The position numbers were made by a program, and so were the translations under genes. The notes below the pieces were generated by a model. The model saw nothing but the letters and a program-made list of their open reading frames with translations, did no database searches and was not told the DNA's origin. Below are positions 27,008-35,565 of a stretch of 64,000 nucleotides of DNA, in pieces (position 1 is the stretch's first letter; each line of letters starts with the position of its first letter). Source of the stretch: Gordonia sp. SL306. Its GTDB lineage: Bacteria > Actinomycetota > Actinomycetes > Mycobacteriales > Mycobacteriaceae. The stretch is taken from contig NZ_CP113063.1 in assembly GCF_026625785.1 (NCBI RefSeq), positions 1,302,001 to 1,366,000 of the forward strand, written 5' to 3'.

Positions 27008-27607
27008 TCACCCGCTGTGAGACTCCGTCGACCACCCGTTGTCGAGCAGGTCGACGATCGCCCGCAGGGCCGCGCGGGAGTCGGGCCGGAACCCGGCCAG
27101 GCCGGGGATCTCCAGCAGATAGCGTGCGAGCGCGCGGATCTGGATGTCGTCGGGGCCGCGGCCGTAGGCGTCGGCGAGCACCTCGGCCAGGTCGCCTTCG
27201 CCGACCATCCAGAGCTTGCGCGAGTAGTCGGTGAGCGCGGGCGTGTCCATGATCAGCCGCGTGCGCTCCGCCCACTCGGCGTCGGGCTTCTCGAGGAACG
27301 GACCTCGGGTGAGCAGGAAATCGCCTATCGCGGCCAGTGCCGAACGATCGGGGTCCCGATCGCGGACCGCGGCGACGATCCCCTCTCTGCGCTCGGTGCC
27401 GTCGTCGAAGATCAGGGCCGGCTTGCCGTCGGCGAAGTGCTTGAAGACGGTCGCGACCGCGGTGTCGGCCGCCTCGGCCACCTCCGCCACCGTCACGTTG
27501 TCGTATCCGCGCTGCAGGAAGAGCTTCATCGCCGCGTCGCTGATCGCCTGACGCGTCTGCGCCTTCTTCCGCTCGCGGCGGCCCATCGCGGCAGGTGTTG
27601 TCGTCAT
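27008..27607 (-). CDS. TetR-family regulator, divergent from an MFS exporter
   Basis: 199 residues from the ATG at 27607 (GTG 27613 possible). The N-terminal helix-turn-helix is RQAISDAAMKLFLQRGYDNV, then VAEVAEAADTAVATVFKHF; the C-terminal helical domain should bind a ligand. It is divergent from an EmrB/QacA-type transporter across 80 bases, the usual arrangement of a drug-responsive repressor and its pump. A short TGTA-N5-TACA repeat at 27626-27638 in the shared region is a candidate operator. The ligand cannot be told. Confidence 0.88.
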   Translation of the reverse strand: MTTTPAAMGRRERKKAQTRQAISDAAMKLFLQRGYDNVTVAEVAEAADTAVATVFKHFADGKPALIFDDGTERREGIVAAVRDRDPDRSALAAIGDFLLTRGPFLEKPDAEWAERTRLIMDTPALTDYSRKLWMVGEGDLAEVLADAYGRGPDDIQIRALARYLLEIPGLAGFRPDSRAALRAIVDLLDNGWSTESHSG

Positions 27608-27625
27608 GGTCACAGTTTACATTCT

Positions 27626-27638
27626 TGTAGTAAGTACA
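27626..27638. promoter_or_regulatory. Candidate operator between tetR and MFS genes
   Basis: TGTAGTAAGTACA contains TGTA and TACA arms around GTAAG, in an AT-rich block (27615-27660) unlike the surrounding sequence. The arms are only 4 bases, so this is tentative. The location, mid-way between the divergent starts, is where a TetR operator would be expected. Confidence 0.3.
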
Positions 27639-27687
27639 TTAGGAGAGTTATTCTACTTTCATACCAACTACGAGATGGAGGCTTGAC

Positions 27688-29115
27688 GTGACGACGACAC
27701 ACGACACATCCCCGGCCAGAACCGGGCCGTCCAACCTGCTGATGTGGGCGATCCTCGGCCTGGTGCTCCTGGCCGACGCGTTGGACATGATCGATTCGAC
27801 GGTGACCAACATCGCGGCACCGACGATCGCCGACGAACTCGGCGCGGGCGAGGGCCTCATCAAGTGGCTCGGCGCCAGTTACGCGCTGGCGATGGGAGTG
27901 CTGCTCGTGGTCGGCGGACGACTCGGCGACAAATTCGGTCAACGACGGGTGTTCCTGGTCGGCATGGCCGGGTTCACCATCGCGTCGGCGGTGTGTGGCC
28001 TCTCCCCCGACGCCGGGCTCCTCGTCGTCGCGCGCATAGCCCAGGGCGCCTTCGGCGCGTTGATGCTGCCGCAAGGCATGGCCATCATGACCAAGACGTT
28101 CTCTCGCGAGATGCTGGCCAAGGCCTTCGGTCTGTTCGGACCGCTGCTCGGCATCGCCTCGGTGGGCGGTCCGGTCCTGGCAGGCTTTGTCATCGACTGG
28201 GACATCGCCGGGTTGTCCTGGCGGCCGATCTTTCTGGTCAACGTCGTGCTCGGCGTCATCGGACTCGCTCTTGCCGTTCGCCTGCTACCCCGCGATGACG
28301 GCAACGGAGACACCGTGATCGACGGCTGGGGTTCGGGCATCCTGGCGGTCGCGATGTTCGGGTTGATGTTCGGCCTCATCGAGGGTTCGACAGCCGGTTG
28401 GGGCCCGATCCCCATCGCATCCCTGATCGTCGGCACCTGCGCCGCAGCACTGTTCGCGTACCGGCAGGCCCACACCGCCGACCCACTGCTGCGACCCAGT
28501 CTGTTCCGCAACCGCGGTTTCACCTCCGGCCTGGTGATGGGACTTCTCGTGTTCGCCGCCACCAGCGGCCTCGTCTACGTGTTGTCGCTGTTCATGCAGC
28601 TGGGCATCGGGGCATCGGCCCGCGAGACATCGCTCGGCCTGCTGCCGCTGACCCTCGGCATCATCGTCGCCGCCGGGGCGACCATGGGCGGACTGATGAC
28701 CCGCCTCGGACGGACCCTCGTCGCAATCGGTCTGGTCGGGATCGTCGTCGGGGTCGGCTGGCTGCTCGCCCTCGTCGCCGCGTCCGGTACCGACCTCGGC
28801 CTCTGGATGATGGCCCTGCCGATCTTCGTGATCGGCCTCGGGATGGGCGCCTGCTACGGGACCATCTTCGACATCGCGCTCGGCGACATCGACGCCGACG
28901 AGGCGGGCAGCGCCAGCGGCTCGATGTCGGCGATCCAACAGCTGGCCACCGGAATCGGCTCCGCGACAGTGACAACGGTGTTCTTCCAGCTGGCCACCGG
29001 GAGCGAGGTCCATGCGATGGAGATCAGCCTCGTGATGGTGCTCGGCGCAGCCGCGATCTGCCTGCCCGTGGTCCGGCTGCTGCCGCGTCGGGCGCCTGCG
29101 GAGCTCGCGCACTGA
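27688..29115 (+). CDS. MFS transporter, DHA2 (EmrB/QacA) family
   Basis: 475 residues with about 14 membrane helices. Motif A between helices 2 and 3 reads GGRLGDKFGQRRVFLVG, and the DHA2 motif C region is in LLGIASVGGPVLAGFVID. The N-terminal LLADALDMIDSTVTNIAAPTI is typical of the family (LDxTIVNVAxP). It would export drugs or other hydrophobic compounds in exchange for protons. GATGGAGG lies just ahead of the GTG start. A palindromic repeat element begins 17 bases after its stop and may act as its terminator. Confidence 0.92.
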   Translation: MTTTHDTSPARTGPSNLLMWAILGLVLLADALDMIDSTVTNIAAPTIADELGAGEGLIKWLGASYALAMGVLLVVGGRLGDKFGQRRVFLVGMAGFTIASAVCGLSPDAGLLVVARIAQGAFGALMLPQGMAIMTKTFSREMLAKAFGLFGPLLGIASVGGPVLAGFVIDWDIAGLSWRPIFLVNVVLGVIGLALAVRLLPRDDGNGDTVIDGWGSGILAVAMFGLMFGLIEGSTAGWGPIPIASLIVGTCAAALFAYRQAHTADPLLRPSLFRNRGFTSGLVMGLLVFAATSGLVYVLSLFMQLGIGASARETSLGLLPLTLGIIVAAGATMGGLMTRLGRTLVAIGLVGIVVGVGWLLALVAASGTDLGLWMMALPIFVIGLGMGACYGTIFDIALGDIDADEAGSASGSMSAIQQLATGIGSATVTTVFFQLATGSEVHAMEISLVMVLGAAAICLPVVRLLPRRAPAELAH

Positions 29116-29131
29116 GTGGGTAGCCGGGCCG

Positions 29132-29210
29132 CGCGATATGGATGCGGTGTCAGCGAGGACTCGCGACAACTATTGATCCGAGACCCCGCTGACGCCGCAT
29201 TCATATCGCG
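29132..29210. repeat. Palindromic repeat element, copy 1
   Basis: An imperfect 24-base inverted repeat: CGCGATATGGATGCGGTGTC (starting at 29132, arm to 29155) pairs with CGCTGACGCCGCATTCATAT (29187-29206, extending to 29210). The 31-base centre contains GACAACTATTGA. The second copy at 30156-30230 has the same arms and the same centre in the same orientation. Copy 1 sits between the convergent ends of the MFS and DUF559 genes and could serve as a two-way terminator. Confidence 0.75.
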
Positions 29211-29213
29211 GCG

Positions 29214-30057
29214 TCATCCGGCGAGTTGCTTCACGTGCTCACGCCGGCGAACGAGGTCGAGTACCGTCGCCTCCGCCTGCTCCCACTCATGCACCACACG
29301 CCGGTAACTGAACCGCAGGGTGACGTAGCCGAGGCGGGCCGCCTCCTCGTCACGCCGGCGATCCTTCTCGATCTGTTCCGGCGACCGATCGTGGTACTCC
29401 ACACTGTCGATCTCGATGATGAGACGGTCGCCGACCAACAGGTCCACCCGACCCACGCCCGTGATCCGGTGCTGCACCCGGACTCTCATGCCCAGAGCGC
29501 GCAGGCGACATCGCACCATCGTCTCGGTGCCCGATTCGGCACCGGGGTCACAGCGGTCGAGGAGGCGACGAATGCGACGAGGAGCGCCGATGAACACCTC
29601 GTCGAGGTCGGACCTCTCCAGCAGGTTTTGATGGAGGATCGAGTCGCAGACGACGACGATGCCCCTCCTCATCCAGACATTTGAGCGCATGCCGGAGTGC
29701 GGTCCGGATCTCGTCGACGGCGTCGACCTCCCGCTCCGGGGGCGCGTACTGCTTGCAGTACCGATGCTTACCGGATCGATGTACCGCCTCACGACCGCGA
29801 ATGTGCATCTTGCTGGGCCCGGGCGGAATCCAGACCCCGTGGAGTCTCAGCGCCGACACACAACTGACCACACCCCCGGTGGCCACCGCCGCCGCCACCG
29901 ATGTGTTCGCCGACCGAGTCGCATACCAGCCGCGCCGCAACAACCGGAGATCGCCGTCCGCACACGCCCGCCGGAGACGGCTCTGGGTGACGCCGAGGTC
30001 TCGTAACTGCGCCCAGGAGGCGACTCCGTACGGAATGTGGAGATCACTCAGGTCCAT
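29214..30057 (-). pseudogene. DUF559 / AbiEi-like protein, frameshifted
   Basis: The gene reads in two frames. The first (from 30057) is MDLSDLHIPYGVASWAQLRD and a winged-helix AbiEi-type N-terminus (LGVTQSRLRRACADGDLRLL, RRGWYATR), up to ALRHALKCLDEE. The second continues IVVVCDSILHQNLLERSDLD and the restriction-endonuclease-like DUF559 domain (VGRVDLLVGDRLIIEIDSVE, RLGYVTLRFSYRRV) to 29214. Removing one C from the CCCC run at 29662-29665 joins them perfectly, giving about 280 residues. A homopolymer indel may be a sequencing error. If real, the gene is recently dead. Palindromic repeats flank it on both sides. Confidence 0.82.
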
Positions 30058-30155
30058 GGAGTCAGCGTGGTGCAGAAATGCTCACCGAATTCGGCAGCGC
30101 CGGGCCGGATGGCCGATCTGTGGATTGTTCTGTGACTGTGGACAAGTGGCGGCAG

Positions 30156-30230
30156 ATATGGATGCGGTGTCAGCGGACCTTCGTGACAACTATTGACTCG
30201 ACACCCCGCTGACACCGTATTCATGTCGCG
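30156..30230. repeat. Palindromic repeat element, copy 2
   Basis: ATATGGATGCGGTGTCAGCG (30156-30175) pairs with CGCTGACACCGTATTCATGT (30207-30226). The centre again contains GACAACTATTGA. The left arm is identical to that of copy 1 over 20 bases. It lies between the start of the DUF559 gene and the end of the SGNH gene. Confidence 0.75.
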
Positions 30231-30255
30231 GCGGCGGACCTGCCCGGCGACCGGC

Positions 30256-31140
30256 CTACCGCAGGGCTGCCGCCACCTGATCCGCGATTGCCTGCTGGCC
30301 CAGCCCGTTCGGGTGAGCCGGGGCGGCGCCGGTCGCACCGACCTGCGGCTCGATCCAGCGCGTACCCACCGGTTCACAGGCGTCGTGCCCCTCCGACACT
30401 CCGGACATGTCGACATAGGTGGCACCGGCCTGCTCCGCGGCCTGCTGCACCGATCGGTTCAGAACCGCCTGCAGCTCACGGAGATACGGGACGTCGCCGG
30501 CCGCGACACGCATCGTCGGATAGCAGCCCGTCTGCGCCGGCAGGATCCATGGGTAGCCGACCGCCAGCACCTGCGCGCCCGGCGCCTTCGCCCGCACCGC
30601 CGCGAGTGCGCGTACCAGCGCCGGGTAGGTGCGATCCCGGACTATGTCGACGTACTCCGCCCCGTGCGCGGCACGGCACGGCGACCCACTCGGATCGGTC
30701 GCCGCCACGTCCGAGCACGCACGGATCGCGGTGGTGTACACCGCGCTGTCGTTGCCGCCGATCATCACCGTCACCACGTCGGGGCCACCGGTGAGAGCAT
30801 CCAATTGAGCGGGCACACCGGCATATTGGGCCGTGAAGAAATCTGCGGTGTCGGCGCCGCTGCAGCTGACGTCGTCGAGCCGGTAACCACGTGCCGCCGC
30901 GAGCAGGTGCGCGAAGTTACGGGATGACCGGAGACACAGCACGGGTGAATCCTCCACCAGCGGTTGCACTCCCGCCGCGGCGCTGTAGCTGTCGCCGAGA
31001 TTGACCTGCCGCGGCGCAGGCATCGGCGAGCTGCCGGCAGCGGACGTGGAGGTGGATGTCTGCGGCTCGTCGGGGGTCGTCGCGCAGCCCCCGAGTACGG
31101 ACACCACAAGCGCCAGAACGACTGCCGCGGCGCGCCTCAT
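30256..31140 (-). CDS. SGNH/GDSL hydrolase lipoprotein
   Basis: 294 residues. A lipoprotein signal ends in VLGGC (Cys19), followed by a Ser/Thr-rich linker. The SGNH blocks are all visible. Block I is VNLGDSYSAAAGV with the catalytic Ser, block II glycine lies in VSCSGADTADFF, block III is VVTVMIGGNDSA, and block V is APAHPNGLG with the catalytic His. Several cysteine pairs (CLRSS, VSCSG, ACSD, SPC) suggest disulphides outside the cell. This matches secreted actinobacterial lipases/esterases of the SGNH-2 group. The gene starts four bases inside the end of the PucR-like regulator gene, so it is translated with it. Confidence 0.9.
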   Translation of the reverse strand: MRRAAAVVLALVVSVLGGCATTPDEPQTSTSTSAAGSSPMPAPRQVNLGDSYSAAAGVQPLVEDSPVLCLRSSRNFAHLLAAARGYRLDDVSCSGADTADFFTAQYAGVPAQLDALTGGPDVVTVMIGGNDSAVYTTAIRACSDVAATDPSGSPCRAAHGAEYVDIVRDRTYPALVRALAAVRAKAPGAQVLAVGYPWILPAQTGCYPTMRVAAGDVPYLRELQAVLNRSVQQAAEQAGATYVDMSGVSEGHDACEPVGTRWIEPQVGATGAAPAHPNGLGQQAIADQVAAALR

Positions 31141-32639
31141 GCGTCCGCCCCCAGCAGCATCAACAGCAGCTCAGCCCGGGTCCGCGCATCGGAGAGGTCG
31201 ACCTCCAGCATGTCCTCGATCCGCTCGATCCGGTGACGCAAGGTGTGACGATGCACCCCCTGCGCCGCCGCCGCGACACCCCAGTTGCCGTTCGCCTCCA
31301 GGAATGCCAGCAGGCTCGCGCGCAGATCCGTGCCGTGCTGGTCGTCGTGGGCGATCACCGGTGAAAGGCGTTGTGCGGATGCGTCGGCCAGCGCCTGCCG
31401 GACCGGGTTCATCGTCAGCAATGAGCGGCTGCCACACAGGTCGACCAGTTGCCCGACCGCCGCCGACCGGCACGCCAGCCGCGCCTGTCGCACCGATTCG
31501 CCCACCTCACGCAACTCGCCCGGCGGCCCGATCCCGCCCGACACCGGGGCACTGCGATTCATCATGGCCAGCAGTCCGACGGCGAACTCGACGTGATCGT
31601 CGCCGCGCAACAAGGCGATCACCTCGACGTCGTCCCGATGGACGAACACCGGTCGCCATCGATGATCGAGGTCGTCGACGAGCCGACGCCGCCCCTGCGT
31701 GGCCGCCTCCGGGTCGGCAAAGGTGAAGACCGCGGCGCGGACCCGCCCGGCCCGGTCCGCTGCGCGCCCCAGTATCCGGTGCAGTCCCGGTCCGCTGACC
31801 GAGCCGTCGATCGCGAGGGCCAGCGCGTCGTCGTGCAGATCCACGACGTCGCGGGTCACCTGACGCGGTTTGGCATGTTCGATGGCCAGCAGCGAGGTGG
31901 CGTGCCCGACCAGCATGCGCGCGACATCGTCGAGGGCCGACGTCCCGACGACACCGAGATGCCCGTAGGTCCGACCGCCCGAGCCCACCCGGGCCACCGT
32001 GATCGTCGCGTCGTCGGTCATCCACACCGCGCCCGCGGACGCGGGATCGCGCACCACCAGATCGCGAATCCGATTGAGGTCGGCGGACGGGATGGTGCGC
32101 GGCGCCGTCGCCACCACGGAGAGGCCGGTGTCGAGGAGCACCACGTGCTGGTCGATGGCCTCGGCCAGCTCACGGACCAGCGCCGCGGAACCGCCGGACG
32201 CGGCGGCCCGGGTCATTCGCGGTTGCGCCTTGGTGGCCGTGACCAGTCGGGCCGACCGTTGTGCGGCGATCTGATCGAGCACGGCCCGGGTCACCGCGGA
32301 GAACGGGATCGGCAGCGGCACCTCGAACAACGGCAGACCGAGCTCGTCCGCGGTCTCCGCCATGTCCCGGGGCACCTCGTCGAACCCGAACCCGACACCG
32401 AGCCCCACCGCCGCGACACCCACCCGGTCGAGACCCGTCAGATACGCACGGCGCCCGGCCGCGTCGTCGCCGAGCCGCAGCCCGGTGGTGAGCAGCACCT
32501 CCCCGCCCGACAACCATTCTCCGGCGTTGGCGAGCTCCGAGGACACCGCGCAATCGAGCGAGCGCCCCAGCCCGTCGGCCCCGCCACGCAGCGCCAGCTG
32601 GAGCCTGCGCTGCGCCAGCAGCCACCGGACGGTCGTCAC
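31137..32639 (-). CDS. PucR-family transcriptional regulator
   Basis: About 500 residues from the GTG at 32639, which has AGGGT upstream (GTG 32648 is also open). The N-terminal PucR domain runs to about residue 125 (TVRWLLAQRRLQLALRGG, EWLSGGEVLLTTGLRLGDD, LGLPLFEVPLPIPFSAVTRA). A GGDEF-like middle region follows. The C-terminal helix-turn-helix reads ASLLAFLEANGNWGVAAAAQ, then GVHRHTLRHRIERIEDMLEV. Relatives control purine, amine and amino-acid catabolism. It is divergent from the amine/GABA operon that begins at 32743, which is its most likely target. It overlaps the SGNH gene by four bases. Confidence 0.9.
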   Translation of the reverse strand: MTTVRWLLAQRRLQLALRGGADGLGRSLDCAVSSELANAGEWLSGGEVLLTTGLRLGDDAAGRRAYLTGLDRVGVAAVGLGVGFGFDEVPRDMAETADELGLPLFEVPLPIPFSAVTRAVLDQIAAQRSARLVTATKAQPRMTRAAASGGSAALVRELAEAIDQHVVLLDTGLSVVATAPRTIPSADLNRIRDLVVRDPASAGAVWMTDDATITVARVGSGGRTYGHLGVVGTSALDDVARMLVGHATSLLAIEHAKPRQVTRDVVDLHDDALALAIDGSVSGPGLHRILGRAADRAGRVRAAVFTFADPEAATQGRRRLVDDLDHRWRPVFVHRDDVEVIALLRGDDHVEFAVGLLAMMNRSAPVSGGIGPPGELREVGESVRQARLACRSAAVGQLVDLCGSRSLLTMNPVRQALADASAQRLSPVIAHDDQHGTDLRASLLAFLEANGNWGVAAAAQGVHRHTLRHRIERIEDMLEVDLSDARTRAELLLMLLGADA

Positions 32640-32742
32640 ACAGTTCACCCTAGCGACGAATGGACATGATGGAGTGAACTCCGCCTGCGCCTGTACAGAA
32701 TGTCAGGCCGCGTCGCGCCGCGGACAGGCGAACACTGGACCC

Positions 32743-34137
32743 ATGTCCGTACTGCAGAACTACATCAACGGCGAGTTCGTGCCGTCGACGTCCACCGAGA
32801 CCATCGACATCGTCAATCCGGTCGACGAATCCGTCGTCGCCGTGTCTCCGGTCTCCACCGCAGCCGACGTCGACACCGCGATGTCGGCGGCCACCGCAGC
32901 TTTCGCCGGTTGGAGCACCACCACGCCGTCCGAGCGTCAGAAGGCGCTGCTGAAGCTCGCCGATGCGATCGAGGCCGGGTCGGACCGACTCGTCGCAGCG
33001 CAGGCCCGCAACACCGGCCAGCCCGACGAGCAGATCGCCGACGAGGAGGTCACGGTCGGCGCCGACCAGGTGCGGTTCTTCGCGGGCGCGGCCCGCATGC
33101 TCGAGGGCAAGTCCGCGGGCGAGTACATGTCCGGCCACACCTCGTTCGTCCGACGGGAACCGGTCGGCGTGATCGGCCAGGTGACGCCGTGGAACTACCC
33201 GCTCATGATGGCCATCTGGAAGATCGCACCGGCCATCGCGGCGGGCAACACCGTGGTCCTCAAGCCGTCGGACACCACGCCCGAATCCACTCTCGTGCTG
33301 GCCGAGCTCAGTCAGGGCATCCTGCCGCCGGGCGTGCTCAACGTGGTGCTGGGCAACGGCGAGACCGGGGCTGCCGTGGTGGGTCATCCCACCCCCAGGA
33401 TGGTGTCCATCACCGGCTCGGTACGGGCCGGGATCGCCGTCGCGGTGTCCGCCGCGCAGCAGCTGAAGACCGCACACCTCGAACTCGGCGGCAAGGCCCC
33501 GGCCGTGGTGTTCGCCGACGCCGATCTCGACAAGACCATCGAACCGCTCGCGGCGGCCGCGTTCTTCAACGCCGGCCAGGACTGCACGGCGGTCACCCGC
33601 GTCCTGGTGCACGAGTCCATCCACGACAAGGTCGTCGACCTGCTCGTCGCGGAGGCGGAGAAGGCGACCGTCCCACCCCTCAACAATGTCAACCACTTCT
33701 CCAAGGTCACCGCCATCCTGGACGGCATCCCGTCGCACGCGACGGTCGCCACCGGCGGAAAGCGCAAGGGCGACAAGGGGTTCTTCGTCGAGCCGACGAT
33801 CATCACCGGAGTCCGGCAGGACGACAAGCTGGTGCAGGAGGAGACCTTCGGCCCGGTGATCACGGTTCAGCCGTTCACGGACGAGGCCCAGGCCGTCGAG
33901 ATGTCCAACGACGTGGCCTTCGGTCTGGCGTCGAGCGTCTGGACCACCGACCACGGGACGGCCATGCGGATGTCGTCCGCCCTCGACTTCGGATGCGTCT
34001 GGGTCAACTGCCACATCCCGCTGGTCGCCGAGATGCCGCACGGCGGCTTCAAGCATTCCGGCCACGGAAAAGACCTGTCGCTCTACGGTATCGAGGACTA
34101 CACCCGGGTCAAGCACGTGATGAGCAACATCGAGTGA
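32743..34137 (+). CDS. Aldehyde dehydrogenase, aminobutyraldehyde (PatD-like) type
   Basis: 464 residues from the ATG at 32743. The NAD(P) aldehyde dehydrogenase fold is complete: VIGQVTPWNYPLMMAIWKIA, then the general base Glu247 in LELGGKAP and nucleophile Cys281 in FNAGQDCTAVTR. Cofactor residues EETFGPVITVQPF follow near 367-380. The sequence is closest in feel to gamma-aminobutyraldehyde dehydrogenases, which make GABA from the putrescine-derived aldehyde. The GABA aminotransferase gene starts 10 bases after the stop, and a copper amine oxidase follows, which supports that role. Confidence 0.88.
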   Translation: MSVLQNYINGEFVPSTSTETIDIVNPVDESVVAVSPVSTAADVDTAMSAATAAFAGWSTTTPSERQKALLKLADAIEAGSDRLVAAQARNTGQPDEQIADEEVTVGADQVRFFAGAARMLEGKSAGEYMSGHTSFVRREPVGVIGQVTPWNYPLMMAIWKIAPAIAAGNTVVLKPSDTTPESTLVLAELSQGILPPGVLNVVLGNGETGAAVVGHPTPRMVSITGSVRAGIAVAVSAAQQLKTAHLELGGKAPAVVFADADLDKTIEPLAAAAFFNAGQDCTAVTRVLVHESIHDKVVDLLVAEAEKATVPPLNNVNHFSKVTAILDGIPSHATVATGGKRKGDKGFFVEPTIITGVRQDDKLVQEETFGPVITVQPFTDEAQAVEMSNDVAFGLASSVWTTDHGTAMRMSSALDFGCVWVNCHIPLVAEMPHGGFKHSGHGKDLSLYGIEDYTRVKHVMSNIE

Positions 34138-34147
34138 GGTGAATGCG

Positions 34148-35500
34148 ATGACCACCATGGCCCACCTGTTGCCACAGAAGCGGCATCTGGTGACCGAACT
34201 GCCCGGACCGCGGTCGAGCGCGCTGACCGTCCGCAGGCGGGCCGCGGTGGCGCCCGCCGTCGGGTCGGCGGCCCCGGTGTACGCGGTCGACGCCGACGGT
34301 GGCGTGATCATCGACGTCGACGGCAACTCGCTCATCGACCTCGGGTCGGGCATCGCGGTGACCACCGTGGGGGCGAGCAACCCTGCGGTGGCCGACGCCG
34401 TTGCCGCGCAGGCTCATCAGTTCACCCACACCTGCTTCATGGTCACGCCGTACGAGGGCTATGTCGCGGTGGCCGAAAAGCTCAACGAGCTCACCCCTGG
34501 CGATCACGAGAAGCGCACCGTGCTGTTCAACTCGGGCGCCGAGGCCGTCGAGAACGCGGTCAAGATCGCGCGACTGGCCACCGGTCGCGACGCGGTGGTC
34601 GCCTTCGACCACGCCTACCACGGTCGCACCAACCTCACGATGGCATTGACCGCGAAGACGATGCCGTACAAACACAACTTCGGGCCGTTCGCCCCCGAGG
34701 TCTATCGGATGCCGATGAGCTATCCCTACCGGGACCCACTCGGCGCCGACGGCGTGGCCGCCGCGAATCGGGCGATCACCATGATGGACAAGCAGATCAG
34801 TGCCGACAGTCTGGCCGCGGTGATCGTCGAACCCATCCAGGGCGAGGGCGGATTCATCGTTCCCGCACCGGGATTCCTGCCGACGCTCGCGCAGTGGTGC
34901 CGTGCCAACGGGGTGGTGTTCATCGCCGACGAGGTGCAGAGCGGTTTCTGCCGCACCGGCGACTGGTTTGCCTGCGACCACGAGGGCGTGATCCCCGACC
35001 TGGTCACGATGGCGAAGGGTATCGCGGGCGGGATGCCGCTCTCGGCAGTGACCGGACGCGCCGAGCTGATGGACGCCGTCCACCCCGGCGGGCTCGGGGG
35101 CACCTACGGTGGCAACCCGGTGGCATGCGCCGCCGCCCTCGCGGCAATCGACCAGATGACCACGCTCGATCTGCCGGCGCGTGCCCGGCAGATCGGCGAA
35201 CTCATCCTGTCGTCGCTGTCGGCGACCGCGGCGTCGCTGGCCGGTGACGGACGTGACGTGATCGGCGACATCCGTGGCCGGGGCGCCATGGTTGCCGTCG
35301 AACTGGTCAGGCCTGGCACAACCGAACCCGATCCGGAACTGGCCAAATCAGCGGCCGCACATGCCCTCTCTCGCGGCGTCATCGTGCTCACCTGTGGCAC
35401 ATTCGGCAACATCCTGCGATTGCTTCCGCCACTGGCCATCGACGACGAACTTCTCGGTGAAGGACTCGACATCATCGGCGAGGCGCTCGCCGCCGACTGA
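34148..35500 (+). CDS. gabT: 4-aminobutyrate aminotransferase
   Basis: 450 residues from the ATG at 34148, with GAGGTG eight bases upstream. A class III PLP aminotransferase: LFNSGAEAVENAVKIARLAT (phosphate loop), YHGRTNLTMALT, FIADEVQSGFCRTG with the cofactor aspartate, and the PLP-binding Lys290 in MAKGIAGGMPLSA. It transfers the amino group of GABA to 2-oxoglutarate, giving succinate semialdehyde and glutamate. The neighbouring genes make GABA (aldehyde dehydrogenase) and remove succinate semialdehyde (gabD2), so the operon forms a route from amine to succinate. Confidence 0.93.
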   Translation: MTTMAHLLPQKRHLVTELPGPRSSALTVRRRAAVAPAVGSAAPVYAVDADGGVIIDVDGNSLIDLGSGIAVTTVGASNPAVADAVAAQAHQFTHTCFMVTPYEGYVAVAEKLNELTPGDHEKRTVLFNSGAEAVENAVKIARLATGRDAVVAFDHAYHGRTNLTMALTAKTMPYKHNFGPFAPEVYRMPMSYPYRDPLGADGVAAANRAITMMDKQISADSLAAVIVEPIQGEGGFIVPAPGFLPTLAQWCRANGVVFIADEVQSGFCRTGDWFACDHEGVIPDLVTMAKGIAGGMPLSAVTGRAELMDAVHPGGLGGTYGGNPVACAAALAAIDQMTTLDLPARARQIGELILSSLSATAASLAGDGRDVIGDIRGRGAMVAVELVRPGTTEPDPELAKSAAAHALSRGVIVLTCGTFGNILRLLPPLAIDDELLGEGLDIIGEALAAD

Positions 35501-35565
35501 ACTGCACGGTATCCGACGAACAGCACGCGACGAGCACGGCAAACCGACGAGCAAGGAGACCGCCC

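Noticed and set aside
32650..34380. 576-codon open frame on the minus strand
   Set aside because: It is antisense to the aldehyde dehydrogenase and gabT starts, with no motif; the sense-strand enzymes have complete active sites.
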